From: Ottowia thiooxydans DSM 14619
Lineage (GTDB): Bacteria; Pseudomonadota; Gammaproteobacteria; Burkholderiales; Burkholderiaceae_C
Assembly: GCF_000422885.1 (NCBI RefSeq)
Contig: NZ_KE383943.1
Span: 1-64,000 of the forward strand
Length of the DNA: 64,000 nt
Direction of reading: 5' to 3'
The notes beneath the pieces are model-generated. The model made no database searches. It was not told where the DNA came from and was given only the letters and a program-made list of their open reading frames with translations. Below, piece after piece: positions 1 to 8,249 of the stretch. A program made the translations under genes and the position numbers. The first letter of the stretch is position 1. Each line of letters starts with the position of its first letter.

Positions 1-339
1 CTGTTGGTCATGATCTTCGGGCGCATGCACAAGCTCAGTGCTGATGCTGTCGTCGCATTCACCGGACTAGACCCGCGCCCGAACGACTCAGGCAATAAAA
101 CGGGCCAACGGCGTCTGTCCAAGAGAGGCTGGCCGGAGATCCGACGCCTTCTGTACGCTGCTGCGATGTCGGCAGCTCGCACCAAGACCTGGAATGGGTT
201 CTATCATGCTCAGCGCGAGAAAGGGTTGAGCACAACCGCTGCCCTGATCGTGCTCGCCCGAAAACTCCTGCGCGTGGCATTCTCACTGTTCAAGCAAAAA
301 AGCAACTTCGACGCCTCCATCGTTGCTGGAAAAACTTGA
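1..339 (+). CDS. IS110-family transposase, C-terminal part
   Basis: The reading frame is open from the left edge and stops with tga at 337-339, so only the last ~113 residues are visible. The stretch VAFTGLDPRPNDSG followed by LSKRGWPEIRRLLYAAA is typical of the C-terminal Transposase_20 domain of IS110-family enzymes, which move circularised elements with a DEDD/serine chemistry. The catalytic N-terminal half lies outside the window, so I cannot say whether the element is intact. IS110 elements usually lack clear terminal inverted repeats, so its right end cannot be fixed from sequence alone; a 17-bp direct repeat lies just downstream. Family assignment is confident; activity is unknown. Confidence 0.85.
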   Translation: MLVMIFGRMHKLSADAVVAFTGLDPRPNDSGNKTGQRRLSKRGWPEIRRLLYAAAMSAARTKTWNGFYHAQREKGLSTTAALIVLARKLLRVAFSLFKQKSNFDASIVAGKT

Positions 340-342
340 CGA

Positions 343-435
343 AAACCATAGAACCTCAGGCCAGGCCAAGCTCAACCCGAACGGTGTTCCTTTTTCAACG
401 TCACCCACCGCTGGATTGAAACCATAGAACCTCAG
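343..435. repeat. 17-bp direct repeat behind the IS110 gene
   Basis: AAACCATAGAACCTCAG occurs at 343-359 and again, exactly, at 419-435. The 76-bp spacing places both copies between the transposase stop and the neighbouring CoA-transferase gene. They may mark the right end of the IS110 element or a target repeat. Only the repetition itself is seen; its role is inferred. Confidence 0.6.
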
Positions 436-454
436 CCTGAACGAACTTGATAAG

Positions 455-1678
455 TCAGCGAGCTAATGGACCTGCGGTGCCTGCAGTCTGCAACGCTGAG
501 ATCTCGTCTTCACTGAAGCCGAGTTCGCTTAGAACTTCGTGCGTATGCTCTCCGTGCTGCGGAGCTGGGCGTTGAAGGCCCGTGCGCAAACCATTGAATC
601 TCAGAGGTTGGGCAACCGACTTCATCTGACCCAACGTGGGATGCTCGTAGTCGAACACCATGCCACTTTCCCGCGTATGCGGGTGGGATGACAGCTCGCC
701 GAGAGTGTGCAGCGGAGAGCAGGGGATGCCGGCTTCATCCAATGCTTTCAACCAATCAGCCCGGCCCCGGGTCTTCATGGCCTTTTCCACGTAGGCCAGC
801 GTTTCTGCCCGGTGAGCTACGCGAGCGGCGTTGGTCGCAAAGCGAGGCTCGTCCTTGATGGCTTGCAGATCGGCAATGGCGCAGAAGCGCTGCCAGAGCG
901 AATCGTTCGCGACGCCGAGAATGAGCGGCTTGTCCGCCGTCTCAAAGACTTGGTAGGGGCAAAGAGACTCGTGGCCGGAACCTGGGCGCTCGGGTTCTGT
1001 GCCGCGTTCCCAATAGTTCTGCAGGAAATATCCCAGAAAACCGGTAGCCGTGTCGAACAAGGATGCCTCGACTGTGCAGCCCTCGCCCGTGCGCTCACGA
1101 GCTTGCAAGGCAGCAAGAATGCCTACAAGTGCGTGCAGGCCCGTGCCTTGATCGACCGGGGAGAAGGGGCTGCGAACCGGTGGGCGGCCCGGTTCGCCAG
1201 TGATCGAGAGCATGCCGCTAAATGCCTGAAGAATGACGTCGTAGCCTTTGCCCTGGTTCATAGACCCGACGCTGCCGTAGCCGGAGATGTCGCAGCAGAT
1301 GAGCCTCGGGTTCAGGGCGCGCAAAGTCGCGGGGTCGATCTTGAGCTTCGCGGCCACGCCCGGGCCAAAGCTCAGGATAGTCACGTCGGCCCAGCGGGCC
1401 AGACGGTACACCACGTCCCGTCCAGAGTCGCTGGCCAGATCGACGGCTACTGATCGCTTGTTCCTATTGGCGCTAAGAAAGATCGCTCCCGTCTGGGTGT
1501 CGCCGCCCTGGCGCAATGGCGGCCAGCCCCGGGTTTCGTCTCCGCTTCGCGGTGGTTCGACCTTGATGACGTCGGCTCCCATGTCGCCTAGGTACTGGGC
1601 GCAAAGTGGGCCGGCGAGCACTTTGGAGAGGTCAAGCACGCGCAAACCGGCGAGAGGTGAGGGTGTTTTTTCAGTCAT
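455..1678 (-). CDS. CaiB/BaiF family (class III) CoA-transferase
   Basis: 407 residues from the ATG at 1678. The frame is open further upstream, but the N-terminus LAGLRVLDLSKVLAGPLCAQ is where family members begin, which decides the start. Class III CoA-transferases move CoA between carboxylic acids, or in the racemase branch epimerise 2-methylacyl-CoA. The GADVIKVE and CDISGYGS stretches and the usual length of about 400 residues fit. It faces away from the Bug gene at 1840, so the two share a short divergent region. In this setting it probably activates the imported acid. The substrate cannot be read from sequence; a second CaiB gene lies at 13016. Confidence 0.85.
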   Translation of the reverse strand: MTEKTPSPLAGLRVLDLSKVLAGPLCAQYLGDMGADVIKVEPPRSGDETRGWPPLRQGGDTQTGAIFLSANRNKRSVAVDLASDSGRDVVYRLARWADVTILSFGPGVAAKLKIDPATLRALNPRLICCDISGYGSVGSMNQGKGYDVILQAFSGMLSITGEPGRPPVRSPFSPVDQGTGLHALVGILAALQARERTGEGCTVEASLFDTATGFLGYFLQNYWERGTEPERPGSGHESLCPYQVFETADKPLILGVANDSLWQRFCAIADLQAIKDEPRFATNAARVAHRAETLAYVEKAMKTRGRADWLKALDEAGIPCSPLHTLGELSSHPHTRESGMVFDYEHPTLGQMKSVAQPLRFNGLRTGLQRPAPQHGEHTHEVLSELGFSEDEISALQTAGTAGPLAR

Positions 1679-1793
1679 GCAGGGAAGTGTGAATGATTTT
1701 TTTCGGTGCGACCCGAGTGATCGCCTGTGCATCAAAACAAGAAAGCATCAGCGTGGGGTAATCCCTATGAGGCATTCCGAAAGGTTTGCTAGC

Positions 1794-1810
1794 ATACTAA
1801 GATCTAGTAT
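1794..1810. promoter_or_regulatory. Palindrome upstream of first Bug gene
   Basis: ATACTA-AGATC-TAGTAT is a perfect 6-bp inverted repeat around a 5-bp centre. It lies between the divergent CaiB gene (start 1678) and the Bug gene (start 1840). The flanking GCTAGCATACTAA resembles GCTAGCATAACTAA at 4891-4904 in front of the acyl-CoA dehydrogenase gene. This suggests a shared regulator, plausibly the MarR protein encoded at 4183-4755, but this is inference. Confidence 0.45.
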
Positions 1811-1839
1811 ACCGATCAAACCAGTACCTGAGGAATCCA

Positions 1840-2820
1840 ATGCGTTCATTGAAAGTTTTGCGCTTTTTACCGCGTGTCTTGACGGGCTTGACTTTAGCCG
1901 CCGCCACTACGGTGATGGCTCAGGGCTACCCCAACAAGCCCATTCGGTTGATCGTTCCGTATGCCGTGGGACAAGGCACTGATATTGCGGCGCGGTACAT
2001 TGGCGATGAGCTTTCCAAGGAGCTCAAGCAGCCGGTAATCGTAGATAACCGCCCGGGCGCGGGTGGCAACGTGGGCACTCAGGCGGCGGCCAGATCCCCC
2101 GCCGATGGCTACAACATCATGATTGGCACGAACGCCACGCACGCGGCCAACGCCTATCTCTACGCAAACACGGGATTTGACTCACAGGCGGATTTCGAAC
2201 CCGTTGCCATGGTGGGAATTTTGCCCTTGGTGTTTGTGACCAAGCCATCCAGTCCTATCAATTCCATGCCAGATCTGGTGCGGGCTGCACGCGCCAAGCC
2301 GGGTTCCTTGAACATTGCAATATCCACGACTACTTGCCGCCTGGCCTATGAGCTCTTCAAGTCACGCGGCGAGGCTCCCATGTTCCCAATTGACTTCAAG
2401 GGGAGCGCCCAGGCTTTGACGGGTGTCTTGGGGGATCAGGTGGAGTTCATGGTCGACACGATCACTTCGCTTCGCGCTGCAGTGACCAGCAATCAGGTCA
2501 AGGCACTGGGGGTGACTTCGGCTCAGTCCAGCAAGCTTTTGCCGGGCGTCAAGTCCTTGGCTGAGCAGGGAATTTCTGGGTACGAACTTGTGGGATGGAC
2601 GGTCTTCTACGCGCCTAAGGGCACTCCACAAGAGGCTTTGAACGTGCTGTCTGCCGCGCTGAATAAAGCGCTGGTCCGCCCGGATGTGCAAGAGAAGCTG
2701 CTGCAGCTTGGCATTGAGCCGCAGCGCAAATCCATGGAGGAGCTCAAGGCGTTTGGGCAGTCAGAGAAAGAAAAGTGGGGCCGTCTGATTCAAGGCGCCG
2801 GCTTGAAACCGGCTGCGTAA
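1840..2820 (+). CDS. Bug/TctC-type periplasmic solute-binding protein
   Basis: 326 residues with an N-terminal hydrophobic signal peptide ending near TTVMAQ, followed by the family hallmark YPNKPIRLIVPYAVG. The RPGAGGNVGTQAAARSPADGY region around residue 70 is the conserved ligand loop of Bug proteins. A TGAGGA ribosome site at 1829-1834 fixes the ATG. Such proteins capture carboxylates in the periplasm and hand them to tripartite (TctAB) or other permeases. No TctA or TctB membrane subunit is present in the window, as is common for the expanded Bug families of Burkholderiales. Binding-protein role is confident; ligand unknown. Confidence 0.9.
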   Translation: MRSLKVLRFLPRVLTGLTLAAATTVMAQGYPNKPIRLIVPYAVGQGTDIAARYIGDELSKELKQPVIVDNRPGAGGNVGTQAAARSPADGYNIMIGTNATHAANAYLYANTGFDSQADFEPVAMVGILPLVFVTKPSSPINSMPDLVRAARAKPGSLNIAISTTTCRLAYELFKSRGEAPMFPIDFKGSAQALTGVLGDQVEFMVDTITSLRAAVTSNQVKALGVTSAQSSKLLPGVKSLAEQGISGYELVGWTVFYAPKGTPQEALNVLSAALNKALVRPDVQEKLLQLGIEPQRKSMEELKAFGQSEKEKWGRLIQGAGLKPAA

Positions 2821-2929
2821 TCTGCACGAGGTGCGCGCAAGTCTGGTTGGCTGGGCGAGGCACCGCGCGCTGGGCTCTTAATAGGTGATGGGAACGTGAT
2901 CAGGGCGATTGCCCACAAGATTAACTAGC

Positions 2930-3087
2930 ACTGTGTTCCATCAAAAGGCTGACGAAATGAATCCGATGGATGTGTTCGGCAGGCAAGGCGCAACCCGCAG
3001 CGATAGCTGTAGCTATCGCGAGGAATTGCAACGCTGCATGGTGAACAAAGACGCGGTTTCATATCAGCTTTTTGGCGGAACGCAGTA
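2930..3087. repeat. MITE-like imperfect palindrome, ~158 bp
   Basis: The segment between the first two Bug genes folds on itself. The left end ACTGTGTTCCATCAAAAGGC pairs imperfectly with the right end, whose reverse complement is ACTGCGTTCCGCCAAAAAGC. The centre is a perfect 8-bp hairpin, GCGATAGC at 3000-3007 and GCTATCGC at 3012-3019, around TGTA. ACTA stands just outside both ends and could be a target duplication. No convincing gene lies inside. The shape is that of a non-autonomous palindromic element; the family is not identified. Confidence 0.6.
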
Positions 3088-3107
3088 CTAAATTCAAGGA
3101 GACAACC

Positions 3108-4088
3108 ATGAACACCACTAGAAGACAATTTGTTGCGGGCTCGTTGGCGCTTGGCGTGTTGCCAGGTAGCGTCTTGGCGCAGGATCAGTGGCCAAACCGT
3201 CCTTTGAGAATGATTGCGGGCGGGTCTGCCGGCGGCGTCAGTGATATGTTCGTTCGTATCCTGGAAACTCGTCTGCGAGAGCGCTTAGGGCAGCCGCTTT
3301 ATCTCGAAAACAAGCCTGGCGCGGGCGGTATGCTCGCTGCTGGCTTGACATCTTCTGCGCCGCCAGATGGCTACACCTACTACGTGAGCAATTTGGCGAC
3401 CAACGCCATCGGGCTTGCTTTGTACGCCAAGCCTACCTTTGATCCGGTCAAGGAGTTGCCAGGTGTGGCACGGATTTCCACTCTGACGAACGCAGTTGCC
3501 GTGCGAGCAGACTCTGGCATTGACTCAATCGGGGCGCTGATTGCCTACATGAAGGCTCAACCAGAGAAAGTGTTCTACGCTTCCGCGGGGGTGGGCACCT
3601 CATCGCATCTGGGTGGACATCTGTTTGTTCAGCGTGTGGGTGTACCTGGTAAGCACGTCGCTTACAAAGGAACGGCTGCGGGACTTACGGCGTTGTTGGC
3701 GGGCGAGGTGCTTTTCGCAATGGATAACCTCCCGCTCTACGTACAGCAGGTCAAGGCAGGCAAACTGAAGTTGCTGGCTGTGACGCAGGCCAAACGCTCG
3801 CCGATTTTCCCTGACGTACCCACCATTCAGGAGGCAGCCGGTCTTGGCCCATTCGATGTTTTCTCCTGGTATGGGCTTTCCGCTTCCACGGGAACACCCA
3901 ATGCCATCCTGGAGCGCCTAGGGGGCGAAATCGTCGCGGCGCTCAAGGAGCCAGCCATCATTTCTGCGGTGCGCGAACTCGGCGCTGAGCCTGCTCCACT
4001 GGGGCCTGCGGAGTACCAGGCATTCGTCCAATCGGAGATCCGTAAGTGGACGCCTATCGTCAAATCTTCGGGAGCTTCGGTGTCTTGA
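3108..4088 (+). CDS. Bug/TctC-type periplasmic solute-binding protein
   Basis: 326 residues from the ATG at 3108, preceded by AAGGAG at 3096-3101. The frame is open further upstream but without a ribosome site. The N-terminus MNTTRRQFVAGSLALGVLPG has a twin-arginine-like TRRQF motif before a hydrophobic stretch, so export by the Tat route is possible. The mature part starts WPNRPLRMIAGGSAGG and has the conserved KPGAGGMLAAGL loop. It follows the first Bug gene after the palindromic element. Two adjacent paralogues may bind different forms or stereoisomers of the same acid; that is inference. Confidence 0.9.
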   Translation: MNTTRRQFVAGSLALGVLPGSVLAQDQWPNRPLRMIAGGSAGGVSDMFVRILETRLRERLGQPLYLENKPGAGGMLAAGLTSSAPPDGYTYYVSNLATNAIGLALYAKPTFDPVKELPGVARISTLTNAVAVRADSGIDSIGALIAYMKAQPEKVFYASAGVGTSSHLGGHLFVQRVGVPGKHVAYKGTAAGLTALLAGEVLFAMDNLPLYVQQVKAGKLKLLAVTQAKRSPIFPDVPTIQEAAGLGPFDVFSWYGLSASTGTPNAILERLGGEIVAALKEPAIISAVRELGAEPAPLGPAEYQAFVQSEIRKWTPIVKSSGASVS

Positions 4089-4182
4089 GGCAACACTGAA
4101 CAAGTTTTCGTGTGCTGCGCACCCCAACCCTATCCCCAGGGTGCGCTGCATCGCGAAACCTATTCAACGCCTCCTTGATCGC

Positions 4183-4755
4183 TCAATCCTCCTCACTATC
4201 CGTATTTCCGATTTCGGTGCGAATGGTGGAAAGGTTGTGCTTGACCTGGGCCAGCATGTCTGCGAGCAGCCTGCGTGAGGGCAGGTCCAGGCCCTTCAGC
4301 ATGCGCTCACTTAGTTCGTGGCTTTTGACGCGCATCTCGGAGATCAGATGTGTGCCCATGGATGAAAGATAGACACGTTTGGCTCTCCGGTCGATCTCAT
4401 CAGCGCGGCGCTCTACCAAGCCTGAAGCCTCCAGGCGGTCTATGAGGCCGCCTAACGCCGCTTTGCCAAGCTCCAGGATGTTGGCAAGGTCACTCTGGAT
4501 CATGCCGTCGTGCCGGGAAAGGTTGGCCAAGACCCACCATTGGGAACGCGTGACGCCAAGCGGCTTGACGAAATCGTCGAACACCGTGCGTCTTAACCGG
4601 GAGACGTCATGCATCAGAAAGCCCAGCCGTTGGTCCCAGTTGTCGGATTCGGCGATCCGAGGGGAATTGGCGCTGCGGGCTTTGGCCGCCTTCGAAGGGG
4701 CGCGTGTGCTGACTTTGGCCGCAGCCGAGTTCGTTTTTGGAGTTGTTTCTTTCAT
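4183..4755 (-). CDS. MarR-family transcriptional regulator
   Basis: 190 residues. A basic, Ala/Lys-rich leader of about 40 residues precedes a normal MarR core: LGVTRSQWWVLANLSRHDG (helix before the wing), QSDLANILELGKAALGGLID (recognition helices) and ERRADEIDRRAKRVYLS (DxRxxxV wing). MarR dimers bind palindromic operators and release them on ligand binding, often an aromatic or acyl-CoA compound. The gene diverges from the acyl-CoA dehydrogenase at 4964, the usual arrangement for control of both. It is the best candidate for the regulator that reads the ACCATAT-type words in the cluster. The long N-terminal tail is unusual for the family. Confidence 0.9.
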   Translation of the reverse strand: MKETTPKTNSAAAKVSTRAPSKAAKARSANSPRIAESDNWDQRLGFLMHDVSRLRRTVFDDFVKPLGVTRSQWWVLANLSRHDGMIQSDLANILELGKAALGGLIDRLEASGLVERRADEIDRRAKRVYLSSMGTHLISEMRVKSHELSERMLKGLDLPSRRLLADMLAQVKHNLSTIRTEIGNTDSEED

Positions 4756-4963
4756 AGATGCCGTTGCCCGCTCGTCACGAGGGGCTAAATATTACTATCT
4801 GCCAGCATACAGTATAAAAATGGATTGGAGATCAAATATTCACTCTTGCGATCGAACGTTGAAGTTGCTCGTGTAGCTTCCATATGGTACGCTAGCATAA
4901 CTAAAATTAAGAGCTCGACCGGGCGGTGCCCAACGCCGCCGCCTGTCATCAACAAGGAGATAT
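4756..4963. promoter_or_regulatory. Divergent control region, MarR / acyl-CoA dehydrogenase
   Basis: AT-rich 208-bp spacer in GC-rich surroundings. It holds AGCATACAGTATAAA at 4804-4818, the perfect palindrome CCATATGG at 4880-4887 (followed by TAC), and GCTAGCATAACTAA at 4891-4904. The palindrome matches the core of TACCATATGGTA at 12991-13002. AAGGAG at 4954-4959 is the ribosome site of the rightward gene. I infer an autoregulated MarR operator here; no footprint data exist. Confidence 0.5.
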
Positions 4964-6118
4964 ATGCCGTCCAAGCGCCCGCTATTCACACCAGATCACG
5001 AAATGTTCCGCGATTCCGTGCGGCGCTTTGTGGAAACCGAACTCAAGCCGCACCACGCACAGTGGGAGGAAGATGGTTTGGTGCCGCGCGAGGTTTGGCG
5101 CAAGGCGGGTGACGCAGGCCTGCTCTGCTGTAACACTGCTGAAAAGTACGGTGGAACCGGATCAGACTTTCTCTATAACTGCGTCGTTATTGAGGAAATG
5201 GCGCGCGCGGGAGTCACAGGCCCTGGCTTCAACATTCATTCAGACATGGTGGCTACCTATATTGAGCGCTTCGGTAGCGAAGAGCTCAAGAAGAAATGGT
5301 TGCCCGGCATGGTCTCCGGCGAGGTGATTGGCTCTCTGGGCATCACGGAGCCAGGAGCGGGGAGCGATGTGCGGGGAATTCGCACCTCAGCGCGTCGCGA
5401 GGGAGATGAGTACGTGATCAATGGGCAAAAGACCTATATCTCCAACGGCCAGACCAGCGATGTGGTGATGCTGGTCACCAAGTCTGACCCTGCGCGGCCG
5501 CGGGACGCGATCAGTCTCTTCCTGGTGGAAACCAACAGCCCCGGATTCAAGCGCGGACGCAATCTCAAGAAACTGGGGCTTCACGCGCAAGATACCTCGG
5601 AGCTGTTCTTCGATGATGTGCGTGTGCCGGCTTCGAATCTTATCGGTGAAGAGCATGTGGGCTTCAAATATCTCACGGCCAACCTGGCGCATGAACGCCT
5701 GGTGCAAGCGGTGCGAAGCTGTGTGGTGGCAGAAGTCACGATCGAGCAAACGGTGGAGTACACCTCGACGCGCAAAGCGTTCGGCCAGACGATTGCAGAT
5801 TTCCAGAACACGCAGTTCAAGCTGGCTGAATTGCATGCTGCAACCGTGGTGGCACGCGCATTCGTGGATAGGTGCATAGAGCAACAGCTGAACAATGAGC
5901 TGGATCCCGTGACTGCAGCCATCGCGAAGATGCAGTTGTCTGATCTGCATTGCCGAGTGGTCGACGAGTGTCTGCAACTGCATGGTGGGTGGGGTTACAT
6001 GTGGGAATTCCCGGTGTGCCGTGCCTACGCGGATGCGCGAATTGTGAAGATTGCAGGCGGCGCAATGGAGGTGATGAAGCAGATCATTTCCCGCGATCTG
6101 TTCAAGCGCGGAAAGTAG
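4964..6118 (+). CDS. Acyl-CoA dehydrogenase
   Basis: 384 residues, the usual family length, with AAGGAG five bases before the ATG. It oxidises an acyl-CoA to the 2,3-enoyl-CoA with FAD, passing electrons to ETF. Seen: LGITEPGAGSDVRGI near residue 130 (flavin and substrate loop), TSTRKAFGQTIADFQ near 267, and LHGGWGYMWEFPVCRAYADA near 345. Near the C-terminus IAGGAMEV stands where medium-chain enzymes carry the EGT catalytic glutamate, as in the long-chain group whose base comes from another helix. First gene of a rightward run with 6275-10273. Confidence 0.92.
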   Translation: MPSKRPLFTPDHEMFRDSVRRFVETELKPHHAQWEEDGLVPREVWRKAGDAGLLCCNTAEKYGGTGSDFLYNCVVIEEMARAGVTGPGFNIHSDMVATYIERFGSEELKKKWLPGMVSGEVIGSLGITEPGAGSDVRGIRTSARREGDEYVINGQKTYISNGQTSDVVMLVTKSDPARPRDAISLFLVETNSPGFKRGRNLKKLGLHAQDTSELFFDDVRVPASNLIGEEHVGFKYLTANLAHERLVQAVRSCVVAEVTIEQTVEYTSTRKAFGQTIADFQNTQFKLAELHAATVVARAFVDRCIEQQLNNELDPVTAAIAKMQLSDLHCRVVDECLQLHGGWGYMWEFPVCRAYADARIVKIAGGAMEVMKQIISRDLFKRGK

Positions 6119-6156
6119 AGCTCGCTTTGCCTCAATGCTTCTCAATTAGTCTAAAG

Positions 6157-6226
6157 CCCGTTCGGGCTGAGCTTGTCGAAGCCTCTACGCAAGAGACGAG
6201 CCCTTCGACAAGCTCGGGGCGAGCGG
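6157..6226. repeat. REP-like inverted repeat
   Basis: CGTTCGGGCTGAGCTTGTCG at 6159-6178 faces CTTCGACAAGCTCGGGGCGA at 6203-6222, an imperfect stem with a ~20-base loop. The words CCCTTCGACAAGCTC and GAGCTTGTCGAAG are typical of dispersed palindromic repeats in many proteobacterial genomes. It sits between two genes of the same direction and could attenuate transcription or protect mRNA ends. Confidence 0.65.
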
Positions 6227-6274
6227 AGCTAGCTGAGCGGCATTGCTCTTAGCCCCCATTTCAGGAGACGTTAG

Positions 6275-7297
6275 ATGAGTGGTCAAAGGGTCAACCGCCG
6301 AGTGGTTCTCAAGTCGAGGCCAGTTGGCATTCCGCAGGCAGATCATTTCGAGATCGTGGAGAGCCAGATCCCAGAGCTCGAGCCTGGTGAGTTTCTGGTC
6401 AGGAACGAGTATTTGTCTGTGGAGCCAGCCATGCGTGGTTGGGTGAATGCCGCAGCGAACTACTCAGATGCGGTGGGTGTTGGTGAAGTGATGAGGGCCT
6501 TCGCAGCCGGTGAGGTGGTGGCTTCCAGACATGGTGCCTACGCCGTGGGCGACAAGGTCATGGGCATGCTGGGTTGGCAGGATTACTGTGTGACCAATGG
6601 AGATCCAGTCAGAAGAAAAGTACTGGAAGCAGATCTGCCTTTGACGCTATCGCTGGGCATTCTCGGTATCAATGGTGTCACGGCTTATTTCGCCCTTGGC
6701 GAGATTGGGCAGCCGCGTGCGGGAGATACCGTGGTGGTGTCCACCGCAGCCGGTGCAGTAGGTTCTGCGGTAGGGCAACTTGCCAAGCTGGCGGGCTGCC
6801 GGACAGTGGGCATTGCGGGGGGCGCTGACAAGGTTCGGCTTTGTATGGACGAGTTTGGCTTTGACGCGGCGATTGACTACAAGGACCCGAATTTCCCCGA
6901 GCGCCTGGCCGAAGCATGTCCAAGTGGCGTGGATGTCTATTACGACAACACCAGCGGCGCCATCAGTGATGAGGTGCTGCGCCACATCAACAAGTTTGCT
7001 CGCATCGTGATCTGCGGCACGGCTTCGGTACAGAGCTGGGATCCATGGCCAACGGGGCCTCGGCCAGAGCGGCATTTGCTCAACAAGTCTGCTCGCATGC
7101 AGGGGTTTCTCGTGTGGGATTACGAACACCGTTATGAAGAGGCCGTTAGCCAACTCGCCGCCTGGGTGCGCAGCGGCGACCTCCGCTACCGCGAAGAAAT
7201 CGTGGACGGGATTGAGCACGCGCCGGGATCGATTGCAGAGCTGTATTCCGGCGCCAATATTGGGAAACGCCTGATCCGTCTGGAGTCCGGCAGGTAG
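6275..7297 (+). CDS. NAD(P)H-dependent medium-chain reductase (CurA/PGR-like)
   Basis: 340 residues, AGGAG at 6263-6267. A zinc-free MDR enzyme of the leukotriene B4 dehydrogenase/curcumin reductase type: EYLSVEPAMRGW near residue 47 is diagnostic of the group, and VVVSTAAGAVGSAVGQLAKL near 150 is the Rossmann AxxGxxG cofactor motif. The zinc-ligand cysteines of alcohol dehydrogenases are absent. Such enzymes reduce alpha-beta-unsaturated carbonyl double bonds with NADPH. Next to the dehydrogenase genes it may reduce a side-chain enone or a 2-enoyl intermediate. The exact substrate is unknown. Confidence 0.85.
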   Translation: MSGQRVNRRVVLKSRPVGIPQADHFEIVESQIPELEPGEFLVRNEYLSVEPAMRGWVNAAANYSDAVGVGEVMRAFAAGEVVASRHGAYAVGDKVMGMLGWQDYCVTNGDPVRRKVLEADLPLTLSLGILGINGVTAYFALGEIGQPRAGDTVVVSTAAGAVGSAVGQLAKLAGCRTVGIAGGADKVRLCMDEFGFDAAIDYKDPNFPERLAEACPSGVDVYYDNTSGAISDEVLRHINKFARIVICGTASVQSWDPWPTGPRPERHLLNKSARMQGFLVWDYEHRYEEAVSQLAAWVRSGDLRYREEIVDGIEHAPGSIAELYSGANIGKRLIRLESGR

Positions 7298-7334
7298 GTC
7301 TTCAGATTCTTATCGAACAAACAAGGGGTAGCGC

Positions 7335-8249
7335 ATGAAGCGGTTGGAAGGCAAGGTTGTGGTGGTCACCGGCGCGGGCGCCGGCGTGGGCAAAGCCATA
7401 GCGTTGGAGGCGGCGCGGCAAGGGGCCAAGGTCGTGGTCAATGACCTGGGCGTCAACATTGATGGCAGCGGAGGCGGCGCCGGCCCGGCACAGCAGACTG
7501 TGCAGGAGATAGAGGCTGAAGGCGGCATCGCGTGCGCCAACACCGACAGCGTGGCGGAATGGAAGTCGGCGCAGGCCATCATCTCCCAGGCGCTGGACAT
7601 GTATGGCCGCGTAGACGCCGTGGTGAACAACGCCGGGAACCTGCGCGACATCATGTTCCACAAGATGCCTGAGGAAGATTTTGATGCCGTGATCCGGGTG
7701 CATTTGAAGGGCAGCTTCAATATGTCTCGCGCCGCCGCTCCGCATTTCAAGGAGCAGGAGGGCGGTGCCTACGTTCACATGACCTCCACCTCCGGGCTCA
7801 TCGGCAACAATGCGCAAGCCAACTACATGTCCGCCAAGATGGGGGTTGTAGGCTTGTCCAAATCGATTGCGCTGGACATGGAGCGCTTCAAGGTGCGCTC
7901 CAATTGCATCGCACCGTTTGCGTTTACGCGAATGGTCAACTCCATTCCCGCCGATACGCCCGAGGGCAAAGAGCGCATGCGGGTGAACTCTCGTATGGAG
8001 GCGGCGAAGATTGCACCTTTCACCTGCGCTTTGCTGGCCGATGCGGCGCAAGACGTGACAGGGCAGATCTTTGGGGTGCGCAACAACGAGATCTATCTGT
8101 TCTCGCAACCGCGACCCATACGGACGGCGCACGCCGGCGGCGATGGGTGGACTGTAGATAGTTGCCTGGAACGCGCCCTGCCGATGATGCGCGCATCGTT
8201 TTTCCCTCTCGACCGCTCACGTGATGTGTTCTCCTGGGACCCGGTATGA
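7335..8249 (+). CDS. SDR 3-hydroxyacyl-CoA dehydrogenase (MFE-2-like)
   Basis: 304 residues. Classical short-chain dehydrogenase: TGAGAGVGKA (residues 12-21) binds NAD, NNAG at 98-101, catalytic Ser151, Tyr164 and Lys168 (HMTS, YMSAK). The layout with VVNDLGVNIDG after the second strand matches the dehydrogenase part of eukaryotic peroxisomal multifunctional enzyme 2. The next gene, overlapping by 4 bp (ATGA at 8246-8249), encodes the matching hydratase-2. Together they would carry out the hydration and oxidation steps of beta-oxidation through the (R)-3-hydroxyacyl-CoA, here as two proteins instead of one fusion. Confidence 0.88.
   Translation: MKRLEGKVVVVTGAGAGVGKAIALEAARQGAKVVVNDLGVNIDGSGGGAGPAQQTVQEIEAEGGIACANTDSVAEWKSAQAIISQALDMYGRVDAVVNNAGNLRDIMFHKMPEEDFDAVIRVHLKGSFNMSRAAAPHFKEQEGGAYVHMTSTSGLIGNNAQANYMSAKMGVVGLSKSIALDMERFKVRSNCIAPFAFTRMVNSIPADTPEGKERMRVNSRMEAAKIAPFTCALLADAAQDVTGQIFGVRNNEIYLFSQPRPIRTAHAGGDGWTVDSCLERALPMMRASFFPLDRSRDVFSWDPV

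Noticed and set aside
2909-3128. Two similar short proteins on opposite strands (60 and 67 residues)
   Set aside because: They arise because the underlying DNA is a long palindrome; the similarity reflects the repeat and not coding.
7302-8132. 276-residue minus-strand frame opposite the SDR gene
   Set aside because: His/Arg-rich composition without domains; the plus-strand SDR is complete with all catalytic residues.
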